Origin: an uncultured Lachnospiraceae bacterium
Lineage (GTDB): Bacteria; Bacillota; Clostridia; Lachnospirales; Lachnospiraceae
Direction of reading: 5' to 3'
Assembly: GCA_910585765.1 (NCBI GenBank)
Contig: CAJUES010000082.1
Coordinates: 1-12,874, forward strand
DNA length: 12,874 bases
The notes under the pieces are model-generated. The model saw only the letters and a program-made list of their open reading frames with translations. It was not told the DNA's origin and did no database searches. The translations under genes were made by a program, and so were the position numbers. Below are positions 1 through 7,471 of this stretch, piece after piece (positions within the stretch are counted from its first letter, which is position 1; each line of letters starts with the position of its first letter).

Positions 1-94
1 TCGTAAAAATGCCGTATCTATTAGTTTCAATTATTCTTCGTGAAACAACCCTGCAGAGAAACTGTCTGGGGGTGTTACAGGTCAGCCCAGGACT

Positions 95-115
95 TCGCAC
101 TGCGCTGCGATTTTT
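95..115 (+). terminator. Weak hairpin with T-tract, possible plus-strand terminator
   Basis: Arms TCGCA (95-99) and TGCGA (106-110) enclose a six-base loop and are followed on the plus strand by TTTTT (111-115). It lies directly against the glgP stop codon but points the other way: on the minus strand the hairpin has no U-tract. It could end a convergent gene entering from the left of the window. The stem is only 5 bp, so this may be chance. I see no convincing minus-strand terminator for glgP in bases 1-113. Confidence 0.3.
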
Positions 116-2384
116 AGTTCAGCTTCCAGATATCCCTGTTGTACTCCGCGATCGTCCTGTCGGATGAGAAGAAGCCCGCCTTTGCGATGTTGACAAGCAT
201 CATCTTCTCCCACTTTGCCTCATCTGTGTAGTCCTCAAACATCTTATCCTTTGTCGCGATATAGTCCTCGAGATCCAGGAGCGTCATGAACCAGTCCTTG
301 TTGATGAGCTCATTCCTGAGTCTGTTGAGGCGCTCCTCGTTTCCGACCTTCACCACCTCGCTGCCCGTGATGAAGTCCACAGCCTCCCTGATCACACTGC
401 TCTTCTCATAGAAATTCCTTGCCACGTAGTCCGACTTTGCATAGTGATCGATCACCTGTTCCGACTTCTCTCCGAAGATGTAGATGTTGTCGTCGCCGAC
501 AAGCTCATGGATCTCCACGTTTGCACCGTCGCTCGTTCCGAGTGTCACGGCGCCGTTGAGCATGAACTTCATGTTGCCCGTGCCGCTCGCCTCCTTCGAT
601 GCCAGCGAGATCTGCTCGGAGATGTCACATGCCGGTATGAGCTTCTCGGCATAGCTCACATTGTAGTTCTCGACCATCACGACCTTCATGTGATCCTTCA
701 CATCGGGATCATTGTTCACGATCTCCTGCAGGCACAGCAGCAGGTGGATGATATCCTGCGCGATAATGTATGCCGGCGCCGCCTTCGCCCCGAAGATAAA
801 CGTGATCGGTGTGGACGGCTTCCTGCCGCCCTTGATCTCCAGATACTTGTGGATGATGTAGAGCGCGTTCATCTGCTGGCGCTTGTACTCGTGAAGCCGC
901 TTCACCTGGATGTCAAAGATCGACTCCGGATTGATGTCCTGTCCCTCGTTCTCTTTCAGGTATGAGACAAGCTCCTCCTTCTTGGTCTTCTTGATCGCCC
1001 TGATCTCCTTCAGGAGTGCCGTGTCATCCAGATGTTCCATCAGCTTCTCGAGCTCTGCCGCATCCTTCTTGTAGCCCGCTCCGATCGTCCTGGTGATGCA
1101 CGCCGCAAGCTCCCTGTTGCAGGAGAGGAGCCATCTTCTGAAAGTGATGCCGTTTGTCTTGTTGTTGAACTTCTCAGGATAAATCCTGTAGAAGTTGTTG
1201 AGCTCTGTGTCTTTCAGGATCTGTGTGTGGATCGCCGCAACACCGTTTACCGAGAAACCATAGTGGATATCAATATGTGCCATGTGCACGCGCATGTTGT
1301 CGTCGATGATCTGTACGCTGGGATCCTTATATTTGATGGACGCTCTCTTGTCTAACTCCCAGATGATCGGCATCAGCTGCGGAACAACTTTCTGCAGGTA
1401 CTTTACAGGCCATTTTTCAAGCGCCTCCGCAAGGATCGTGTGGTTTGTGTACGCGCAGGTCCTGCTCACCACGTCGATCGCCTCCTCCATGCCGAAGCCT
1501 TCATCCTCTGTGAGGATGCGGATCAGCTCGGGAATGACCATTGTCGGGTGCGTATCGTTGATCTGGATCACCGCGTGCTCATACATCCTGTGGAGATCAT
1601 AGCCGTTGTCCTTCATCTCTTTCAGAATCAGCTGTGCACCGTTGCACACCATGAAATACTGCTGATAGATACGCAGCTGCTGCCCTGCCTCGTCGGAGTC
1701 ATCGGGGTATAAAAATAATGTCAGGTTTCTGTCAATATCCGCCTTGTCAAAATCGATGCCGTCCTTCACAATGTCCTCGTCGATCGTCTCGATATCGAAC
1801 AGGTGGAGCTTGTTCATGCCCTGCTCATATCCGATCACGTCGATATCGTAGAGTCTGGACATCACTTTCTTCTTTCCAAAGTATACAGGGAAGGAAATGT
1901 CTGTCTTTGTCAGCCATGACTGATCCTCGATCCAGTCATTTTTCTCGGCGGTCTGCTGTCTGTCCTTAAACACTTGTTTGAACAGTCCGAAATGGTAGTT
2001 CAGACCGATGCCGTCCCCCGGAAGCCCAAGGCTTGCGATGGAGTCGAGGAAACATGCCGCAAGTCTTCCGAGTCCGCCGTTTCCGAGCGACGGTTCCGGC
2101 TCAGCCTCCTCGATGCGGCTAAGCTCCTTTCCCTCCTCCTTGAGCACTGCGTCGAGCTCCTCGTAGATGCCCAGGTTGATCAGATTGTTTGACAACAATT
2201 TGCCGATCAGGAACTCGGCAGAGATATAATAGATCTTCTTGCTCCCCTTGATCACGCCTTTTCCATTCATCATATCCTTTGTCATGTTGAGGATCGCAAA
2301 ATACAGCCGGCGGTCATCGAGCTCCCTGACCGCCCTGCCGTACATCTTCTGTGCCACTGCTTCTAAGTTTGATCTAACGTTCAT
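114..2384 (-). CDS. glgP: Glycogen/maltodextrin phosphorylase
   Basis: This cytosolic GT35 enzyme releases glucose-1-phosphate from non-reducing ends of glycogen or malto-oligosaccharides using inorganic phosphate and PLP. The 756-residue protein has the family landmarks in order: SLGNGGLGRLAA at 99-110, INDTHPTMVIPEL and TNHTILAEALE in the middle, NKTNGITFRRWL, KRLHEYKRQQMN, and the PLP-lysine motif EASGTGNMKFMLNG with the Schiff-base lysine at K606. It is shorter than the 800-840 residues of the E. coli and animal enzymes and has no N-terminal regulatory extension. The segment usually reading LLPRHxxII is shortened here to LMPIIWELDKR. The start is ATG at 2382-2384 with AAAGGAG about 7 bases upstream. 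It lies 148 bp downstream of a co-directional LacI-type gene and near a debranching enzyme, which fits glycogen mobilisation. Whether glycogen or imported maltodextrin is the main substrate cannot be told from sequence. Confidence 0.96.
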   Translation of the reverse strand: MNVRSNLEAVAQKMYGRAVRELDDRRLYFAILNMTKDMMNGKGVIKGSKKIYYISAEFLIGKLLSNNLINLGIYEELDAVLKEEGKELSRIEEAEPEPSLGNGGLGRLAACFLDSIASLGLPGDGIGLNYHFGLFKQVFKDRQQTAEKNDWIEDQSWLTKTDISFPVYFGKKKVMSRLYDIDVIGYEQGMNKLHLFDIETIDEDIVKDGIDFDKADIDRNLTLFLYPDDSDEAGQQLRIYQQYFMVCNGAQLILKEMKDNGYDLHRMYEHAVIQINDTHPTMVIPELIRILTEDEGFGMEEAIDVVSRTCAYTNHTILAEALEKWPVKYLQKVVPQLMPIIWELDKRASIKYKDPSVQIIDDNMRVHMAHIDIHYGFSVNGVAAIHTQILKDTELNNFYRIYPEKFNNKTNGITFRRWLLSCNRELAACITRTIGAGYKKDAAELEKLMEHLDDTALLKEIRAIKKTKKEELVSYLKENEGQDINPESIFDIQVKRLHEYKRQQMNALYIIHKYLEIKGGRKPSTPITFIFGAKAAPAYIIAQDIIHLLLCLQEIVNNDPDVKDHMKVVMVENYNVSYAEKLIPACDISEQISLASKEASGTGNMKFMLNGAVTLGTSDGANVEIHELVGDDNIYIFGEKSEQVIDHYAKSDYVARNFYEKSSVIREAVDFITGSEVVKVGNEERLNRLRNELINKDWFMTLLDLEDYIATKDKMFEDYTDEAKWEKMMLVNIAKAGFFSSDRTIAEYNRDIWKLN

Positions 2385-2532
2385 TTTTTACTCCTTTTCC
2401 TGCTGCGGCATGCAGCATGTGATCATACATTATATTATAGTTCTGTTTTTATTATAGTCCTCTTTTTCTGATCTTTTTTTGATCCTTTTTATCATTGTTT
2501 CATAAAAACAATATTTTAACCCGCTGTATGCG
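2385..2532 (-). promoter_or_regulatory. AT-rich glgP upstream region with -10-like boxes and leader hairpin
   Basis: Read on the minus strand, this gap holds three TATAAT hexamers (2451-2456, 2434-2439, 2429-2434), but none has a good -35 box 16-18 bp upstream, so the glgP start point is unclear. A nine-base word, TATTATAGT on the plus strand, occurs twice, at 2433-2441 and 2450-2458, offset by 17 bp. Next to the ribosome site, a hairpin with arms TGCTGC (2401-2406) and GCAGCA (2412-2417) would sit in the glgP leader. Near the lacI end, ATTGTTT (2494-2500) and AAACAAT (2506-2512) form a 7-bp inverted repeat without a U-tract in the lacI direction, so read-through from lacI into glgP is possible. 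Confidence 0.4.
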
Positions 2533-3522
2533 CTATGAGATCACATCCAGATACTTGATCCGGATCAATTTGTGCGGCACCACGATATCCTGCCCGCTCC
2601 CTCCCTCCATCAGGCGGGAGAGTTCCTCCACCGCACTGGCGGCGATCTTCTGAAAATCCTGCCGCACGGTATGCATCTGTTTCCCGGCGTACCCCATCAG
2701 GCTGACCCCGTCAAACCCGCACACGGGTCTGTAGATATCCATATCGATCAGCGCCTTCATCGCGCCGATCGCCATCAGGTCCGAGGCACAGATGATCGCG
2801 TCCTTGCCCGCCGCGTACTGCATTGTCAGCTTTCTCGCCTCGAGCTCGCTGAAATTTCCCGTCCTGACCAGAACACTCAGCCCCAGCTCCTGCGCCAGCC
2901 TGTTCACTCCGATCAGGCGCTCCTCCGACACATAGCCGTTTTTCTTTCCGGACAGGTACAGGATCTTTTTATAGGGTTTTCCCTCCAAAAATTTTTTCGC
3001 GACCTCATACTGCGCCCTCTCGTTGTCAACATGGATGCTCGACGTATTTTCGCCGACTCCGGGGGCATCGATCAGCACACACTTGAACTTTCCCCCATCC
3101 ACCAGCCTTCTCAACATGACGTCATCCTTGGACAGGCCGCATATGATCAGCCCCTCTATGCTCTGCGACTGAAAATAACGCACCATCTCATCCACGCTCA
3201 TCTCCGCGATCATCGTGAAGAATACCGTGATGATATCCATCCCCTTTTCCTTTGCCCTGTTGATCGCCCCGATAATGTACTGCATCGGGATCTCGTCAAC
3301 CGTCTGCGCATGCCTGTTCACATCGAGGACCAGCGCGATCCTCCCTGTTTTCTTGGAAGACAGCGCCGCGGCGATCGTGTTGGGCACAAAGCCAAGCTCG
3401 GCGATCGCCGCATTGACTTTTTCCTTTGTCTCTTCCCGCACGTTCGGGTAGTGGTTGAGCACCTTTGAGACGGTCGATATCGCCACCCCCGCTTCCCTTG
3501 CGACATCCCTTATTGAAACCAA
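2533..3522 (-). CDS. LacI-family transcriptional repressor (glycogen cluster)
   Basis: A LacI/GalR regulator of about 329 residues. The N-terminal helix-turn-helix reads VSIRDVAREAGVAISTVSKVLN, followed by the hinge region (NTIAAALSSKKTG) and a periplasmic-binding-like sugar-sensing domain to the C-terminus (GRIALVLDVN, IEGLIICGL, DAIICASDLMAIGAMKAL, VCGFDGVSLM). I prefer the TTG start at 3520-3522, because AAGAAGGTG (3532-3540) then lies at normal ribosome-site distance and the protein begins at the usual (M)VSIRDVA. A longer reading starts at GTG 3532-3534, but that codon is inside the ribosome site. The gene has its own promoter with two tandem palindromic operators and lies between the receiver gene and glgP. 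Control of its own gene and perhaps of glgP is inferred; the effector sugar is unknown. Confidence 0.9.
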   Translation of the reverse strand: MVSIRDVAREAGVAISTVSKVLNHYPNVREETKEKVNAAIAELGFVPNTIAAALSSKKTGRIALVLDVNRHAQTVDEIPMQYIIGAINRAKEKGMDIITVFFTMIAEMSVDEMVRYFQSQSIEGLIICGLSKDDVMLRRLVDGGKFKCVLIDAPGVGENTSSIHVDNERAQYEVAKKFLEGKPYKKILYLSGKKNGYVSEERLIGVNRLAQELGLSVLVRTGNFSELEARKLTMQYAAGKDAIICASDLMAIGAMKALIDMDIYRPVCGFDGVSLMGYAGKQMHTVRQDFQKIAASAVEELSRLMEGGSGQDIVVPHKLIRIKYLDVIS

Positions 3523-3625
3523 TTCATACAACACCTTCTTTTCTGCACACGGACTCCAAATGCCTGAAAACTTTTGGGAATCCGATCGCTTCCGCTATTG
3601 ATTGTCACTGATCGTTATCGTTTTA

Positions 3626-3651
3626 GAAAACGTTTTCCAGAAAACGTTTTC
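3626..3651. promoter_or_regulatory. Tandem LacI-type operators GAAAACGTTTTC
   Basis: Two identical perfect 12-bp palindromes, GAAAACGTTTTC, lie at 3626-3637 and 3640-3651, centres 14 bp apart. The central CG and AAACGTTT core are typical of LacI-family operators. An additional half site CGTTTT at 3619-3624 precedes the first copy, so half sites recur along 3619-3651. They lie just downstream of the predicted -10 box of the adjacent lacI gene, over its expected start point, the usual place for repression. The most likely ligand is the product of that gene; CcpA or another LacI member is possible. Confidence 0.8.
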
Positions 3652-3654
3652 TTT

Positions 3655-3683
3655 ATCATACAATAAAAATAACGGTTTGTCTA
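3655..3683 (-). promoter_or_regulatory. Promoter of the lacI gene
   Basis: On the minus strand TAGACA (3678-3683) and TATGAT (3655-3660) are separated by exactly 17 bp; each matches the sigma-A consensus at 5 of 6 positions. Transcription would start near 3648, inside the second operator copy. The -35 box lies in the loop of the terminator at 3666-3693. Confidence 0.65.
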
Positions 3684-3693
3684 CCGTTATTTT
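3666..3693 (-). terminator. Bidirectional-looking terminator after the receiver gene
   Basis: Eleven base pairs (AAAATAACGGT at 3666-3676 with ACCGTTATTTT at 3683-3693) enclose a six-base loop. In the minus-strand transcript the stem runs into a U-rich stretch, so it can end the debranching enzyme/receiver transcript 20 bases past the receiver stop codon. The plus strand also ends in T-rich sequence. The loop carries the -35 hexamer of the next gene. Confidence 0.75.
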
Positions 3694-3712
3694 CATTTTT
3701 CCACATTTTTAT

Positions 3713-4072
3713 TTATCCCAATACCCTCTTGATCGCAGCCAGCACCCTGTCCTTCTCAAACGGTTTGACGACAAAGTCCTTTGCGCCGCTCTGGATCGCC
3801 TGCGCCACCATCACCTGCTGCCCCATCGCCGAGCACATGATGACCTTTGCCTTCGGGTCAAACTCTTTGATGCGTTTCAGTGCATCGATCCCGTTCATCT
3901 CCGGCATCGTGATGTCAAGCAGCACCACATCCGGCTGTATATCCATATATCTCTGTACAGCCTCCACACCGTTTCCCGCCTCGCCGGCAACCTCATATCC
4001 CTCCGGCTCGATCATCTTTCTGATCGTCATTCTCATAAAAACTGCGTCGTCCACTACCAGCACTCGCGCCAT
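3713..4072 (-). CDS. cheY: Stand-alone CheY-type response regulator receiver
   Basis: A complete 119-residue receiver domain with no output domain. All phosphorylation-site residues are present: acidic pair D8/D9, phospho-acceptor D53 in VVLLDITMPEMNG, S81 in the switch position (IMCSAMG) and K103 followed by P104 (FVVKPFEK). It closely resembles Firmicute CheY, which binds the flagellar switch when phosphorylated, but no cheA, flagellar or receptor gene lies in the window. A GGAGGA ribosome site (4075-4080) lies just before the ATG. The debranching enzyme gene ends 50 bp upstream on the same strand with no hairpin between, so the two are probably co-transcribed. Its cognate kinase and target are unknown: it may be the chemotaxis CheY placed at a distance, or a phospho-relay protein tied to carbon status. 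Confidence 0.9.
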   Translation of the reverse strand: MARVLVVDDAVFMRMTIRKMIEPEGYEVAGEAGNGVEAVQRYMDIQPDVVLLDITMPEMNGIDALKRIKEFDPKAKVIMCSAMGQQVMVAQAIQSGAKDFVVKPFEKDRVLAAIKRVLG

Positions 4073-4122
4073 ATTCCTCCACCTTTCTAAAACCTATCAA
4101 AACGATATTCGCCTCCTCACAG

Positions 4123-6234
4123 TCAGGATTTGTCAACAATCGCAATCACGACCGATCTCGGATACATGACGATCGTATCACCTGCCGCCCACTTTGTCAA
4201 CTTGTGATAATCCGTTTCTGCCGTGTGCTCAAATTCCGTGTTCATGATGATGCGCCATTTTCTGCCGAGCGGAAGCCTGGGAAGCTGTACCGCCTCCTTC
4301 TCCCAGAACGCATTCACACCGATATAAATGATATCATCCTCGCGGTTGCCCTCGGTACGCCCGGCAAACATGATGCCGATCGTGCGCGTGTCCGGTCCGC
4401 AGTTGCTGTTCCACGCGGTCTTGTTGTGTATGGAAACCTCCGGGAATCCGCAGCCGCTCGGTCCTGAGCGCCCTCTCAGTATCGGGTGTTTCTTGCGCAG
4501 GCTGATCATGAACTTGCAGAACTCATACATCTCACTGTACTCCTGTTTGCGGTTCCAGTCAAGCCATGACACGATATTGTCCTGACAATATGCGTTGTTG
4601 TTGCCAAACTGCGTGTTGCAGAACTCGTCTCCCGCGAGAAACATTGCCGATCCGCGGCTGCACATGAGCAGCGCGAAGGCATTTTTGCGCAGACGGTTCC
4701 TGAGCGTCAGAACCTCCGGATCATCCGTGTCCCCCTCGACACCGCAGTTCCAGCTGTTGTTGTCGTTCGCCCCGTCTGTGTTGTCCCAGCCGTTTTTCTC
4801 GTTGTGCTTGTGATTGTACGCATACATATCATACAGCGTAAAACCGTCGTGGCAGTTGATGAAATTGACCGTGGCGTTCTCCCCGCGGTTCTCCTTGCCA
4901 TACAGGTCGAGAGAGCCCGTGATACGGTTGATCGCCGCCTGTGCCATGCCGTAGTCGCCCTTGAGGAAGCAGCGCATATCATCACGGTATCTCCCGTTCC
5001 ACTCTGCCCAGCGGTTCCACGACGGGAAGCTTCCCACCTGGTAAAGTCCGCCGGCATCCCACGCCTCGGCGATCAGCTTCACGTTTCCGAGCACCGGATC
5101 GAACGCGAGGCTCTGCAGGAGGGGCGGCTTGCTCATCGGCGAGCCGTCCTCGTTGCGCCCCATGATAGAGGCAAGGTCAAAGCGGAAACCGTCCACCCTG
5201 TAGGACACCACCCAGTAGCGCAGGCACTCAAGGATAAACTGCTGCACGATCGGGTGATTGCAGTTCATGACATTCCCACACCCGCTGAAATTGTAATACT
5301 TCCCATCGGGCGTCAGCATATAGTAGATGTTGTTGTCGATCCCCTTGAACGAGAAGCAGGGTCCCATCTCATTGCCCTCCGCCGTGTGGTTGAACACGAC
5401 GTCGAGGATCACTTCTATGCCGTTTGCATTCAGCTCATGGATCAGGCTCCTGAACTCATTGCCCGCCTTGCCCGGCCGCGTATCGGAAGCGTACGCGATA
5501 TTGGGCGAAAAAAAGCAGACCGGGCTGTACCCCCAGTAATTGAGCAGCTTCTCCCCGTCAACGATCCGCACATCCTCCATCTCGTCAAATTCAAAGACCG
5601 GCATGAGCTCCACCGCGTTGATGCCGAGCTCTAAGAGATACGGTATCTTCTCGCGGATCCCCTCGTAAGTCCCCCGGTGCTCCACGCCGGAGGATATATC
5701 CTGCGTGAACCCCCGCACGTGCAGCTCGTAGATGATCATGTCCTTTGGCTCCAGGCTGGTATTCTTAAAATTTCCCCAGTCATATCCGCCGTCCACCACC
5801 CTCGCCTTGTACATGCGCTCTGAGGCAGGCCTCTCCTTGCCCCAGATCTCCTGACCTGCCACAGACTTTGCGTAAGGATCCAAAATATACTTTGTCTTGT
5901 CAAACAGCATCCCTTTGCTGGTATTGTACTCTCCATCGAACTGGTATGCGTACTCAAACTCCTTTGGCTTGAGCCCGTATACCACCATGGAATACGTGCC
6001 TCCCATGCGGCAGGACTCCGGAAACGGCAAAACCGCATACGGCTCCTGCTCCCCCACATGGAACAGACACAGATTACAGGATTTCGCTCCGTTGGAATGA
6101 ATCGTGAAATTCACTCCCTCATCCACCCTGATCGCACCATTTTCCAAAAACTTTCCGGGGCGGACCTGAAAACCGCCAACCTCATCCGTCGGTGGATAAT
6201 ACTTTCGTTCTAGTCCCGAACCGATATATCTCAT
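4123..6234 (-). CDS. glgX: Glycogen debranching enzyme, GlgX/isoamylase type (GH13)
   Basis: This enzyme hydrolyses alpha-1,6 branch linkages in glycogen, typically the short limit-dextrin stubs left by phosphorylase. The protein has an N-terminal CBM48-like beta domain (roughly 15-130), then the GH13 barrel with DVVFNHT (region I), the nucleophile D353 in DGFRFDLAS, the acid/base E390 in IAEAWDAGG and the transition-state aspartate D463 in INCHDGFTL, then a C-terminal beta domain. I choose the ATG at 6232-6234 (703 residues, MRYIGSGLERKYY) because AGGGAGGA lies at 6245-6252; a longer in-frame ATG at 6268-6270 (715 residues) would place that ribosome site inside the coding sequence. The length is slightly above E. 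coli GlgX (657). A type I pullulanase role on dietary starch is an alternative, but there is no signal peptide, so intracellular glycogen or imported dextrin is the likely substrate. It probably leads a transcript that includes the receiver gene. Confidence 0.93.
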   Translation of the reverse strand: MRYIGSGLERKYYPPTDEVGGFQVRPGKFLENGAIRVDEGVNFTIHSNGAKSCNLCLFHVGEQEPYAVLPFPESCRMGGTYSMVVYGLKPKEFEYAYQFDGEYNTSKGMLFDKTKYILDPYAKSVAGQEIWGKERPASERMYKARVVDGGYDWGNFKNTSLEPKDMIIYELHVRGFTQDISSGVEHRGTYEGIREKIPYLLELGINAVELMPVFEFDEMEDVRIVDGEKLLNYWGYSPVCFFSPNIAYASDTRPGKAGNEFRSLIHELNANGIEVILDVVFNHTAEGNEMGPCFSFKGIDNNIYYMLTPDGKYYNFSGCGNVMNCNHPIVQQFILECLRYWVVSYRVDGFRFDLASIMGRNEDGSPMSKPPLLQSLAFDPVLGNVKLIAEAWDAGGLYQVGSFPSWNRWAEWNGRYRDDMRCFLKGDYGMAQAAINRITGSLDLYGKENRGENATVNFINCHDGFTLYDMYAYNHKHNEKNGWDNTDGANDNNSWNCGVEGDTDDPEVLTLRNRLRKNAFALLMCSRGSAMFLAGDEFCNTQFGNNNAYCQDNIVSWLDWNRKQEYSEMYEFCKFMISLRKKHPILRGRSGPSGCGFPEVSIHNKTAWNSNCGPDTRTIGIMFAGRTEGNREDDIIYIGVNAFWEKEAVQLPRLPLGRKWRIIMNTEFEHTAETDYHKLTKWAAGDTIVMYPRSVVIAIVDKS

Positions 6235-6488
6235 AAAATAACAATCCTCCCTTGATATCATTCTAACCAAACATGCAGCATTTAGAACCTACGAACCAAT
6301 AACTTCATAATTTGTTTATAGACATTTAGTACAGGTAAAAAGTGCGTATATACATTAATTTTACATGAATTTCCAAAATGGCGCAACGCTTCTGATGGAT
6401 TTACATATTTTTTACACATTTTTACCACAAAAGATCAGATCGCACTCCGCTTTTTTGTGACTTCTCCCTATTTGGGTGCCCGTGTGCA
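6235..6488 (-). other. Gene-free leader/promoter region of the debranching enzyme
   Basis: About 250 bases between the kduI terminator and the debranching enzyme gene contain no credible ORF on either strand. Read on the minus strand the region is AT-rich with several ATGTAAA-like words. Two weak promoter candidates can be drawn: TTGCGC, 17 bp, TAAAAT; and TTGGAA, 18 bp, TATATA. Neither is convincing, and no clear LacI-type operator or riboswitch-like fold is seen. The distal part near 6465-6480 has a CCC/GGG inverted repeat of only 3 bp. Confidence 0.4.
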
Positions 6489-6489
6489 T

Positions 6490-6535
6490 AAAAAAAGGAG
6501 CCCCCTGACAATCCAGGCATTGTCAGAAAGCTCCT
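6490..6535 (-). terminator. Strong rho-independent terminator of kduI
   Basis: In the minus-strand RNA, AGGAGC (6530-6535), UUU and CUGACAAU (6519-6526) pair with AUUGUCAG (6505-6512), GGG and GCUCCU (6496-6501). The loop is six bases and a run of seven U follows (6490-6496, the first of them also pairing at the stem base). The central UUU/GGG segment pairs only as G-U wobbles in this strand; on the plus strand it would be an AAA/CCC mismatch. The structure is therefore built to work in the kduI direction. It starts 16 bases after the kduI stop codon. Confidence 0.92.
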
Positions 6536-6550
6536 GTCAGGGAACGGACA

Positions 6551-7411
6551 CTACATCAGATCCTGCATGCGCACTCCGTCCATGTCGTCAAAATCCTGGT
6601 TCTCTCCCACCATACCCCAGATGAAAGTGTACGCGCGGCTGCCGCTCCCCGCGTGGATCGACCAGCTCGGCGAGATCACCGCCTGCTCGTTCCGCATGAC
6701 GATATGTCTTGTCTCCTGCGGCTCGCCCATGTAATGCATCACGAACGCGTCCTCCGGCATATCGAAATACAGGTAGACCTCCATGCGCCTGTCATGGGTG
6801 TGGCACGGCATCGTGTTCCACACGCTCCCGGGCTTCAGCGCCGTCATGCCCATGACGAGCTGGCAGCTCTCGACCTGCCCCGGAAGGATGTACTTGTTGA
6901 TCACCCTGTGGTTTGCATCCTCGAGACAGCCGAGCTCCACCTTGTTCTCATCCTTGATGATCACGACATCCTCCGACGCCTCACCCTGCGGTTTGATCAG
7001 TTTCGTGGGATATGTCTTGTGCGCCGGCGCACTGTTTAAGTAAAATTTTGCCGGATTCTCCGCGTCGGCGGACTCAAAAGTGATATCCCTCGCCCCCATG
7101 CCGATATACATGCCCTCCTTATGTCCGACCTCGTACTTCCTGCCGTCGACTGTTACCACGCCTGCCGAGCCGATATTGATCACCCCGAGCTCACGCCTCT
7201 GGCAGAAATACTCTGCGCGGAGCTCTTCGCCGGCTGAGAGTGCGATCGGTTCCACCGGCACCGCCGAGCCTGTGATGATGCGGTCGATGTGGCTGTACAC
7301 GAGCTTGATCTCGCCTTTCCTGAACAGATCATCGATCAGAAACTCCTCGCGGAGCCTCCCCGTCGTATAGTTCCTGACGTCCTTTGGTGATGCAGCAGTT
7401 CTCAATTCCAT
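6551..7411 (-). CDS. kduI: 5-dehydro-4-deoxy-D-glucuronate isomerase
   Basis: KduI is a cytosolic cupin-fold, zinc-dependent isomerase. It converts 5-keto-4-deoxyuronate, formed from unsaturated uronides of pectin or glycosaminoglycans, to 2,5-diketo-3-deoxygluconate. The 286-residue protein matches family length (about 278). It shows the expected zinc ligands H204 and H206 (PCHTHDRRMEVYLYF), E211 and H253 (SWSIHAGSG), each offset by 8 from the E. coli ligands as I recall them (196, 198, 203, 245). The start at ATG 7409-7411 follows GGGAAGG at a normal distance and gives the usual MELRTAASPKDV N-terminus. It is divergent from a LacI regulator/uxaC pair, so pectin or uronate use is the likely setting; kduD, kdgK and kdgA are not in the window. 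It is monocistronic, ending at the terminator above. Confidence 0.95.
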   Translation of the reverse strand: MELRTAASPKDVRNYTTGRLREEFLIDDLFRKGEIKLVYSHIDRIITGSAVPVEPIALSAGEELRAEYFCQRRELGVINIGSAGVVTVDGRKYEVGHKEGMYIGMGARDITFESADAENPAKFYLNSAPAHKTYPTKLIKPQGEASEDVVIIKDENKVELGCLEDANHRVINKYILPGQVESCQLVMGMTALKPGSVWNTMPCHTHDRRMEVYLYFDMPEDAFVMHYMGEPQETRHIVMRNEQAVISPSWSIHAGSGSRAYTFIWGMVGENQDFDDMDGVRMQDLM

Positions 7412-7471
7412 GATAATATACCTTCCCTTTCCAATTTATGACAGTCCATTCTTTATTAGGCACAGACGTGC

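Noticed and set aside
1..113. Gene fragment entering from the left edge on the plus strand
   Set aside because: One frame is open through this stretch and into glgP antisense, but it has no ribosome site or recognisable sequence, so I treat it as chance.
2572..3468. Plus-strand ORF (298 codons) antisense to the LacI gene
   Set aside because: Composition is rich in His/Arg/Leu/Asp as expected for a shadow of a biased gene; the LacI gene on the other strand is clear.
4804..5634. Plus-strand ORF (276 codons) antisense to the debranching enzyme
   Set aside because: No domain, no ribosome site, and it covers the conserved GH13 catalytic core on the other strand.
6235..6488. Riboswitch in the long leader of the debranching enzyme
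   Set aside because: Length would allow one, but I see no conserved riboswitch core or terminator/anti-terminator pair.
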